Source of the DNA: Pohlia nutans
Taxonomy: Eukaryota > Streptophyta > Bryopsida > Bryales > Mniaceae
Reading direction: 5' to 3'
NCBI GenBank assembly: GCA_022496805.1
Contig: CM040103.1
Span: forward strand, 12,294,001 to 12,358,000
Length of the DNA stretch: 64,000 nt
The position numbers were made by a program, and so were the translations under genes. Below, in pieces: positions 11,573-20,455 of the stretch. The notes below the pieces were generated by a model. The model ran no database searches, was not told where the DNA came from, and saw nothing but the letters and a program-made list of their open reading frames with translations. Each line of letters begins with the position of its first letter. Positions within the stretch are counted from its first letter, which is position 1.

Positions 11573-11614
11573 TTATTGATACTATGTAGGGACATCGAAT
11601 CCAACCCCGGGCCC
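11573..11614 (+). other. 2A-like ribosome-skipping motif in ORF2
   Basis: Reads LLILCRDIESNPGP, followed by M. This matches the 2A core D-[VI]-E-x-N-P-G-P and the preceding leucine-rich helix. Known: 2A sequences make the ribosome skip the Gly-Pro bond, and they occur near the N-termini of some non-LTR retrotransposon ORFs (trypanosome L1Tc, sea urchin CR1-like elements). The Gly usual before the Asp is Arg here (AGG, one G-to-A change from GGG), which may have weakened activity in this copy. Confidence 0.8.
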
Positions 11615-12250
11615 ATGCCCAACTTACTAAAAACTCATCCATCTACACATAAATGAAGATCCAAAACATACTTTATACCAAGCACGATTAAACTACAAAC
11701 AGAATACCAGCATTTAGCAAAGCAATTTGCACCTATCCTAAATATAATCCATCCAAAACATGCGGAAGCCAGTAACGACTATCCACACATATCAAGTTAT
11801 ATCCACCAAAATCAACATCATCCATCACCAAGAATTCTATACGCACTTATAGTTACAATAAGTCCATCAAAAGAAACATGTGATCAACTTTTAATACAAA
11901 TTCCCAACCCCGATTGGACAACATTACTGCTAGAAAGAATATCCTTACTCCAAAACCCACCAGAAAGACACATATTAACTACACATCCATATACAGAATT
12001 TACAAACAATAATCAAAATATAATAAACCCACCAAATACAATTCATAAAGAAATCTATGCTTTTATTCATCAACATAATGGTCCAATAATCCTTCAAACC
12101 ATGATCGATGAATTCCCATTCCTCCCCATCAATTTGTTAGAAGAAACATTAAAAATATATGAACCACTACAAGAATACACTCACCCCCCACCACTCCCAG
12201 ACATACCTATAGTACAACCACAAGAAATTCGTACAACAAACCATAATACG

Positions 12251-13020
12251 AGATTTATTACATGGAATGCCTCTTCACTAAACACGGCCCTTCCAAACCC
12301 ACAGGAATTAATCAACACACCAGATGCACCCGCTATCATCACAATACAAGAAACTAAAATAACTGCTACAAAATCTACCAAATACATACAAAATTTATTT
12401 CCAAAATACAAATTGATTTTTAACAACACACACGCCCTAACAAGATGCATGCAACAACGAATGCCATACCTACCCGCAAGAGGAGGTCTCCTCACACTAA
12501 TACACCAAAAATACGCGTATCCCGGCAACATCACAAAAATCCCAACTCCCAAGGAAATATCACCTTATTTACAAATAATAAAACTAGACAATAATCCACT
12601 ACAAACTTGGCTAATTATTCACATGTATATACCGTCGCATGTAGAAGATACACAATATATACCAGTGATCCAACAAAACATAACACAACAAATCAATGCA
12701 CATCCAAATACCACATACATACTGTGTGGAGATTTTAATAGAGACATAGCACTTATTGGACGTAAAAATAATACTGACACAACCCCACCACAAATGGAAG
12801 ATATAGAATGGAGAACTTTTACAAATAACCTCCAATTAGAATATATTCCAACAAACTGCCCATATTCCAGACAAGGGGGTCAAAACTATAATCAAACCAG
12901 CCTAATAGACAGATACTATATTAAAACACTAGATAATACTTTATACACATCAACCACAAACAACGACCACAACCTTAACTCTGACCACTCACCAGTATCA
13001 CTACACATACCACGAACGCC
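12251..13020 (+). other. APE-type (exonuclease-endonuclease-phosphatase) endonuclease domain of ORF2
   Basis: Motifs in order: TWNASSLN (Asn of motif I), IQETK (metal-binding Glu), GDFNRD (catalytic Asp/Asn), SLIDRYYI and NSDHSPV (catalytic Asp-His pair). All key residues are present. Known role: it nicks target DNA to prime reverse transcription. It ends at a one-base frameshift near 13020. Confidence 0.85.
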
Positions 13021-15253
13021 TTATTAGCAAGACCCATTCCAATAACAAATAAAAGAACAAGAATTCTAAACCCCATACCACAAGAAAATATGGAAAAATT
13101 AAAAATAGAATATTTTGAAGAAAATGCTCTACAAATAAATGAACTCGTCACAATACTATCAAATGATCAACTAACGGACGTCCAATGGGAAACATCATGT
13201 TCAAAACTAGATCACTTGATACAAAAAATATCAGACAAAATTCAAGAAACATGCAGTGCACCACCACTCCCCACACTAACAAATCGCACCTCTCAACAAG
13301 GAGGCTTCTTACCAAGAAAACTACAAAAATCATGGAAAAAACACCTATCCACCTACCATCTAATTAGAAAAACAATTTACATAACAAAAAATACACAAAA
13401 CTGGCAAACACATCCAATAATTGAAAAATTAAATACCCATACAAATGTAAACATCCCACCACTCCCAACCCAAGAACATGACCAAATAGAATGGATCCAA
13501 TCATTAGTAGAAATAGCCAAAACGGCAGAAACGCAAGCTCGTAAAATCACCACAAAATACACCCAAAGTTGTATAAAAAAGTCAATTCAAAAATACAGAC
13601 AACTATACGACAAAAGTCCAAAGAAAATAAACAAGAAAGTCTTCAAAAATCAAGAAACACCACCACTAGATTGCATTATGGACAGAAACAACAACATTCT
13701 GACCAACCCAGAAGACATAGCAAATGATATCCACATACAACAATCAATTAGCAATAGACCTACAGTACCAACATGTTACTACCAACCCGAACATGCAGTA
13801 CATTGTACTTGCGAAGTTAGACAATACCTATGGCACGACCTCGATGGTTTTGTAATAGAAAAAAGAGGACATCTACAAACACCACTCCATAAACACTTTG
13901 ATAAGGAAACATATGAAATGTGTCTTAAAAACCTATCCAACAACAAAACACCAGGTCCAGACAAAATTCCCAACTCAATACTAAAAAGCATGCCCGAAAA
14001 CTTCCAAAAACTACTCTTTTTATTTTTCACTCATTGCTACAAACAAAAACAAATCCTAGCCTCATGGAAAATTAGTTTAACCATACTACTTTATAAAAAA
14101 GGAAATCCAACACAACTGCCAAACCACAGACCAATAGCACTTGCAAACACAATATACGAACTCTTCACCAATACGCTAACATACATACTATCAGCATACG
14201 GTGAAAAATACCAAATCCTACACGATAATCAAGAAGGATTCACAGCAGAAAGAAGTACAACAAGACAATTACAACTCCTCATAGCAGCACTAGAAGATGC
14301 AAAATTTACAAACCAAGACATATATCTACTTTATATAGATTTCAAAAACGCATTCGGCTCACTAGACCATCCAAGACTCCTAACTATAATGAAAGACCTT
14401 GGATACCCAGAAGATGCAATTATGCTAGTTGGCAACATCTACTCCCATTCAAACACCATTTTTACCGGTGAACACTTTGGCAAAACAAAACCAATACCGA
14501 TTCAAAGAGGAACCATACAAGGAGATACACTTAGCCCATATTTTTTCATAATTTTTCTACAACCACTCTTGAGATGGCTACAAAGAGGGGAAAATGGCTA
14601 CAAATTTGGTACATCAAAAATACAAATTATCTCTGCAGCATACGCGGACGATTTAGCAACTATATCAAACTATACAAAATCTCTACAAATACAACTAAAC
14701 AAAATCAACAAATTCTGTGAATGGGCGGGCATGGACTTGGGAGTCACAAAATGCTCGGGGGGAGCACTCCCTTGTATATTTTGCATACACGTGCGATAAT
14801 GACCTATTTATTTGGGGGGTTATTTACCTTGCAAAAAATATTATAAGGTGATGGTATTTTACATGTAAAAAGCGTGAGAATATTATATGTGATGGTATTT
14901 TACATGTAAACATGTTTCACTTTTTAAAAATCCCCTATTTTACATGTACACTTTTTACAAAATTTATCTACAATGAATATATTGGACCCTATTTTTTATC
15001 ACACGTTGTTTCTAAAAATTTCGCCAGTGAACCCCCTGAGACAAAATGCGCCGTTACCAGTTGCCCAAATAAATCCAAAATGCCACCAAACAAATTTAAA
15101 ACCCACATCACAAACCAAAAAATCAATTACAGAAACCAAACATTACCAGTACTCCATCAAAATGAACGGTATGTATACTTAGGCATACAATTAGTTCCAT
15201 CACTAAAATGGAAACTCCAAACACATATCACCACAACTAAAATAATAAACCAA
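13021..15253 (+). other. Reverse transcriptase domain of ORF2, interrupted by a MITE
   Basis: After a basic/helical linker, the RT blocks are clear: NNKTPGPDKIPN, NHRPIALANTIYE, QEGFTAERST, LYIDFKNAFGSLDH (first catalytic Asp), QRGTIQGDTLSPY and AAYADDLA (14635-14658, catalytic Asp pair). The thumb starts at GVTKC and is split by the insertion 14754-15040. It resumes at 15041 and includes YVYLGIQL, the block conserved after the YADD core in LINEs. A TGA at 15254 follows. The region 15257-16200 continues the same frame with two more stops. Confidence 0.9.
14754..15040. mobile_element. 287-bp MITE inserted in the LINE RT domain
   Basis: Ends CTCGGGGGGAGCAC and (inverted) CTCAGGGGGTTCAC are 11/14 identical. 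The flanks ACAAAATG at 14746-14753 and 15041-15048 form an 8-bp duplication (9 bp if the next C is counted), and removal rejoins the RT reading at the same codon. The interior is AT-rich, with GTGATGGTATTTTACATGTA present twice. An 8-9-bp duplication suggests hAT or Mutator-type mobilisation; the end sequence does not decide which. Confidence 0.85.
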
Positions 15254-16796
15254 TGAAAACAATTATCAAAATGCCCTACCACCATCAAACAAAGAATCAG
15301 TATGGTGGACACGGTAATCAGAGCAGGCATAGCCTAGAGCTTCTTCGCAATCCCATACTCACTACCAACCATTAAAAAACTTGATAAGAAAATTATTGCA
15401 ATCCAAAAAACAATATGCGGACTACCTAAAAGCACCGCAAACATAGTAACTCAACTTCCTCATGATTTATTTGGACTTGAAGCCTTCTCTCTAAAAAATG
15501 CCTACCTTAGATGCATTGGGGAACAACTTCGTAATGCACTTAACGACAAAGGAAGACTAGGAATAATATATAAAGGACTTGTACAACACATACTTGTCAA
15601 AGCCGGAGGTGCCGATTCCATCCCAAGAATTAAACGTCAAGACTGCATTACATCACCTACAACATGAATATTATTCCTTCTGAAAATAGAAGTTGGTATA
15701 CACCTTAAAAGCACAGAAGAGAATTTTCAACTCGACATGACTGAACTAGAACGAGAATGGCGAACTGCAGTCATAAATGACCTACCACAATTAGACCCAA
15801 AACTCTCCATCAAATTATTATATAAATTAATGGCACACAAAATTTACAATATTAATCAAATCATCCTCCCCAACGACACAAAACTAATGTCACCAGAAGA
15901 ATTTAAAATATACTATCAAAATCCAACTAAACTAGACAAAAGTGCACTAAACATAGCAGAACAACTCTTCTGTGAACCAAAATGTACCCTAGATTGCCTA
16001 AATCCATGTCAAATACACTTACCACCCCGTACGCTAAAAGAAAAATACAAAATATATAACCACATAATAATACCTAGAACACCAATAAATCCTGTACAAA
16101 TCCCTCAACCTCCACTACAACCAGCCCCACCACAAAACATAAAAAAACGATCCTATAAGATTCCCCATTCATACAATATTAAACCACAAAACAATTACAA
16201 CAAAAGATAAATATAAAATACCAAAAAAATACAACACCTATCTATGTCAATGGATAGACTCAAACCACATAACATACAATAAATGGTTACAACAACGCGA
16301 ACTATTCCCACTAAATCTACCAACAGTTATAGACCATCACATAAACCTCCTTACAAAATACTATACAGAACTTAAAAACAAACACTACCAAAATATTATA
16401 AATACACAATTCACACCCGAACAAAATAGAGACACAAGACACATCCCACCCCCAACAATAATCCCATACATTAAAACATCCACAATTGAATGCAACCCAG
16501 AAAGAGACATATACACAAACAAGTGCACCATTCAAACACAAAATGATAAAACCCACATATATAATGACACCGGTAAATATATCACCACCATTCCAACTAC
16601 AAAAATAAAATGGTTATGGCAACAATATAACAATAACAAATACAACATCCACAGACTAATACCAGCTATACAATCATTTAAAACGGAATTAGTCTGGTTA
16701 TATCAAAGATACGAACACAAAAACCACAAAAAGAATACAATAAAAACACCACACCATACCATTCCATCCAACATTCTAGACACATTAATAACAACA

Positions 16797-17165
16797 TTTA
16801 ATATAACACACTCATATTTTTCCTCACCAATTACATGTTCCATGAAATCTACCCAATTCTTCTCAACATTCACTAGAGACAGGATTTTTGGCTCACTAGG
16901 AACAGCCTTTCAATACAAATGGAAAGGTATTGGATATGCTCACCCAAATGACGCCGAAACAACACAACAAGCAATACATTGGGCTAGACTAGCAGCAAAA
17001 TAAGACCCAGAAACTGTCACCATTTTAGCAATCCCGGACACCAACTGGTATCAAAACCTATCACAGTACAACGGACCCTTCCCGGATACGCACGCCATTA
17101 TACATTTTGCCGCAGACACCATCACATATGACGAACCAACAATTCCATTAGTACCCAGCAAAACC
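16797..17165 (+). other. Methyltransferase-like region of ORF2 (PCIF1-like N6-adenine MTase fold?)
   Basis: Frame 0 encodes SYFSSPITCSM, FTRDRIFGSLGTAF, KGIGYAHPND, a helix AIHWARLAAK, a stop at 17001, then a strand TVTILAIPDTNWY and HAIIHFAADTI. Inference: the order FGS-x-G, then [N/x]-x-P-[F/x] loop, helix, hydrophobic strand ending P-[DE]-x-x-W mirrors the PCIF1-type adenine methyltransferase core, where the loop would be NPPF; here it is AHPND. The same segment exists in the minus-strand copy near 60540-60720, so it belongs to the family. The similarity is judged by eye and may be only structural analogy. Confidence 0.35.
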
Positions 17166-17441
17166 CGAAACGAACCACTTGCAATACACATATGGTGCAT
17201 TCACCATCAAAACAATAACATTGGCACAATAAACCAAATATACACCATAAACACAGCAATTGAAAATCTACAAATTTCGCAATACCATACACAAACAGCA
17301 CCACCAACACCATTAGACACAAAAGTTAACAAAAGCACAAAATGGAACAAACTAATATACCCACATTACAACAATTTACAAAACATGTGGGTAGATCCCC
17401 TTCCAAATTTCGAAATAGACACTACACTAAAACTTCCACCA

Positions 17442-17880
17442 CAATATAGCTATTACACAAATGGATCCTTTTTACCACCTGAAGAAGCTGATGATGGCCA
17501 TTGGAAAAAAGAAAAAGCTGGATATGGAATCTACAACTCATCTAAACCAGATGTACAAATATCAAAAAGACTGCCTGGACTACAAACATGCTTTAGAGCA
17601 GAACTTATGGCCATACATCAAACACTCTCAATAATCACCTCTAAATACATAAATGAACCTGCACACATTTTTACTGATTGTCTCAATTGTATACATGTTC
17701 TAAACACACAACTAAAACACCCAACCGAACAAAACAACCACGCCGATAAAATCATATTAGAAGATATGGTAAAAATGCTAAAAAAACGAACACAACCAAC
17801 CACAATATACAAAGTTAAAGCACACGCTAAAATTACCGGGAATGAACACGCAGATCAACTCGCAATAGAAGGAACCATGA
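17442..17880 (+). other. RNase H domain of ORF2, first catalytic Asp replaced
   Basis: The RNase H fold is shown by YYTNGSF, KAGYGIYN, FRAELMAIHQTL (catalytic Glu), IFTDCLNCI (catalytic Asp) and VKAHAKITGNEHADQLA (His and final Asp). The first block is normally T-D-G-S; here codon 17460-17462 is AAT (Asn), a single G-to-A change that should abolish metal binding in this copy. Confidence 0.85.
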
Positions 17881-18245
17881 AAAGAGGCTATCAAAAAGTA
17901 GCAAGTTCATATGAATTTGCACATACCACACCGTACTACTTCCAAAAAGACACATGGCTCGGTTGTATCAAACGACCAGACAAAGGACCAGTTAGATGTT
18001 TGGAAGAATACATAAAGAAACATGACCGAGAAACTAACCTCGAAATACTGGCAGAAGACTTTTCCAACATTAGCAAATGGACAACAAACTCCATCATAGA
18101 CAACGAAATGTCCAATGACTTTTGGAAAAATCCAGAAATAACAGACGCACAAAAAACAAGCATACTAAAATTTAGAACCGGTCAATACATGGGTAATGCT
18201 AGAAAACAATTAATTTTCGGCATACAAAGATTCCCCTCAAAAACA

Positions 18246-18345
18246 TGTCCCATCTGTAATTCACAAGATGCAGATACATGGCTACATGTACTTTTACTAT
18301 GCAAACAACACCATATACACGCACTAAGAACCAAAAGACACAATA
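18246..18345 (+). other. CCHC-type zinc knuckle of ORF2
   Basis: CPICNSQDADTWLHVLLLC fits C-x2-C-x8-10-H-x4-C, followed by basic RTKRHNKAVW. Known: R2-type and Dualen elements carry such a knuckle immediately before the restriction-like endonuclease. Confidence 0.75.
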
Positions 18346-18394
18346 AAGCGGTATGGGAATTAAGAAAATTAATACTATCCTGAAATAAATCAAG

Positions 18395-18853
18395 ATGCTA
18401 CACTCTCATGAATGCGGGCACATTCAACAATAATCCACAAGAAAACACAGTTCCTCCATGGTTATTACCATATACTTGTAATCAACAAAGATGTCAATGT
18501 ATGCCAGATTCAAACCAGATATATTATGCATTAAAGGCCTCCCATATCAAAGCCCACCGCCTCTAAACCCCGATGATAACCTAACCATACAATTTATAGA
18601 ATTCACATACACAAACGACAGATTTTCACCAGAAACAATTGGCAGATTTAAAAAAAAATACCAACCTCTAATTAACAATATTATACAACAAGGTTGGAAA
18701 GTAGATCCCATCATAGTCATTACAGCTAGAGCTAGAGGAACCACACACATCCCCTCAATGAAACAACTTGAAACAAAATTCAACATCTGTGAAACCTCCA
18801 TAAAACATATTCAAAGCAATAAATACCATCGCCGGATCTATCCTTTTACATAA
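18395..18853 (+). other. Restriction-like endonuclease-type C-terminal domain of ORF2
   Basis: After a frameshift near 18490 the frame reads FKPDILCIKGLP, then IQFIEFTYTNDRF, then a KKKYQPLINNI helix, GWKVDPIIVITARARG and a C-terminal helix. Inference: this is a PD-(D/E)xK layout, with P-D-I-L as the Asp motif, I-E-F-T as the strand with the Glu, and the K-Y...G-W-x-V element seen in LINE restriction-like endonucleases. The canonical Lys is not certain. Cys-rich CNQQRCQC sits just before it. Confidence 0.55.
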
Positions 18854-19384
18854 AAGACGTATAGAAAATAATCAATCAATACCAACAGACGTAGTACATT
18901 AAATGAGGGGGGGGTAGTGGTGAAAACCACTGCTAGCCACTCTTTTCAAATAACTAGCTCAGCTTGTCTCAGGGGATAGGACGGGCCGGTTGGTTGGTAC
19001 AACTTTCATGCCATGACAACTCATTAGCAGCACCAAGTCATGTGTATCACACCACTGCTCAAGGAGCCCAACTCGTTTCGAACCCGGACCACATAATTGT
19101 GATACAACGCCCTCCACCAACCAACCAAGAACTCATGACTTGGCGATAAAACTTAACACTAAACTCACCTTTATACAAACTTACACCCAACCATCATTAC
19201 TTCACTTCTCTCCTTGTTACTGTTACCGTTACTTTATTTTGGTTACTATAGTGTCCATCCTCGAAAGGGAGAGTAGTATTGTTCCAATGTCCCTTTGTCC
19301 GTTGGGCATCAAGTCATTGACTTTACGAACGGACACTTTATTCACACTGGCCCATTTCATTGGGTTGGTGTTTCTATCTATCTA
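18854..19384 (+). other. LINE 3' untranslated region and TCTA-repeat tail
   Basis: About 530 bp following ORF2. It includes a local hairpin GTAGTGGTGAAAACCACTG (18915), a CCAACCAACC-rich part, and the conserved terminal block of about 97 bp (19288-19384) ending in TCTATCTATCTATC. The terminal block is shared with 3731-3831, 28586-28679, 30915 and 59692, so it is probably what the RT recognises. Confidence 0.75.
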
Positions 19385-19395
19385 TCTAGGAATGC
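19385..19395. repeat. Right target-site duplication of the large LINE
   Basis: TAGGAATGCAT, identical to 6583-6593. Confidence 0.75.
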
Positions 19396-19634
19396 ATCAA
19401 AATTGTTTCATTGGTTGTGGACATACGATGTGAGAGTTATGGATTTTTTTAGTGATTTTTTCATCAAGAATTGAATTAATCATGAATAAAATTATCTTTA
19501 AAATGCAAAAGAAAAAGCACAGGGAACACGGGAAGCACAAAGGGACATGTGGAACACGAAAATCATCTTAGCTAAGGGCACAAAGCCACAGTAGTAAGCA
19601 TGACATTCTTCAAAATCAATTGAATTTTAAATAC

Positions 19635-19997
19635 TTAACCCTTGAATGTCAAGAGGGCCTGGACGGGGCAGCCCGGAAAGAATCTAATTTTTTTTGCAAT
19701 TTTTTTTTGTTTTGCAAAAATGGCTGAGCAGTGCACTGCAGGCTAGCACTGTAGCACTACGGCACTGCTGAACTTCAGCTGCCCCAACCTCAAAACTTGT
19801 TCAAATTGGTAACTTTGCTTGCTTACCACCGATTCCACAATCTCTCAAATGAGGCGAAAATTTGGAATCTAGATCGCTTTTTTAGTAGCTTTCCAACGCA
19901 ACAAGTCTCGCTTGATTTGTTTGAGAAAATCTACTTTTTTCTTTAATTATTCCTTTATACCAAGCCCGTGGGGCTTGCTTTGACGTTTAAGGGTTAA
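19635..19997. mobile_element. TTAA-bounded MITE, short family (363 bp)
   Basis: TTAACCCTTGAATGTCAA at the left and its inverted form (two mismatches) at the right. It shares internal GGGCAGCCCG near the left end and the right end GACGTTTAAGGGTTAA with the copy at 31810-32150. Confidence 0.75.
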
Positions 19998-20455
19998 CTA
20001 CAACGATAGTTTTGATTTAATTTTTATAATTGATATTAATTAAAATTTTAAAGTTACTTCATTTTATAAACTATAATTAAATAAATGATTCATGAATTTT
20101 TGAATTTCGTTTTTAAGATGCAATCAAGTAATCACACAAGAATTTAAGCATAAGATTGAAGTCTATGAATTCATAGGATTGTATAATTTACAAGTTGTAA
20201 ATTAACATAATCAAAAGAATAAAATAATTTATGCTCATTTATCTTAATATCAAAGTATTTTTACTACCTAAATTATAAAAATCAAATGAAAGAAAGTCAT
20301 ATATCAAAATATCATAGAAATCATAATGTAGTATAATCTACAATACAACACAATGGTGCATGCACATGGACGCCTATATGTACACTTGTTGCATTAAAAG
20401 TGCACATAGCCATATATACTGTTTTTTAGTGGTATGTGTCCTGCATTTTTTTTTA
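19998..20455. other. AT-rich non-coding
   Basis: About 460 bp of very AT-rich sequence between two TTAA elements. I see nothing coding. Confidence 0.5.

Larger units (their letters stand above)
11057..18853 (+). pseudogene. LINE ORF2 multidomain polyprotein, decayed
   Basis: About 2,450 codons are traceable once the MITE is discounted. Frame 2 holds the 2A motif and endonuclease. It shifts to frame 1 at about 13020 for most of RT, returns to frame 2 after the MITE (14754-15040), moves to frame 0 near 16205 (methyltransferase-like, RNase H, zinc knuckle) and to frame 2 near 18490 (C-terminal nuclease-like). In-frame stops: TGA 11654, TGA 15254, TAG 15335, TGA 15665, TAA 17001, TGA 18381. No in-frame ATG precedes the 2A motif; the first ATG (11615) comes directly after it. 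The sense strand is strikingly rich in A and C and poor in G and T, unlike ORF1. The frame is called from continuous homology-like content across breaks, not from an intact ORF. Confidence 0.85.
6594..19384 (+). mobile_element. Full-length Dualen/RandI-like non-LTR retrotransposon (about 12.8 kb)
   Basis: Seen: an 11-bp direct repeat flanks a unit made of a 1.6-kb leader, ORF1 (8238-10925), an AT-rich spacer, a decayed ORF2 (11057-18853) and a 3' region ending in a TCTA microsatellite. ORF2 order is 2A-like motif, APE-type endonuclease, RT, methyltransferase-like region, RNase H, CCHC knuckle, restriction-like endonuclease-type segment. Known: carrying both APE and RLE domains is the defining trait of Dualen (RandI) elements of green algae. 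Inference: this is a relative in a streptophyte-like genome. It is dead: ORF2 has three frameshifts, about six stops and a MITE insertion. At least four further fragments of the family lie in the window. Confidence 0.8.

Noticed and set aside
18950..19090. tRNA-like A box (TAGCTCAG) and B box (TTTCGAACCC) in the LINE 3' UTR, suggesting a SINE or tRNA
   Set aside because: Spacing of about 110 bp, no cloverleaf, and the other copies (31.2 kb, 60.0 kb) do not keep the B box, so chance is likely.
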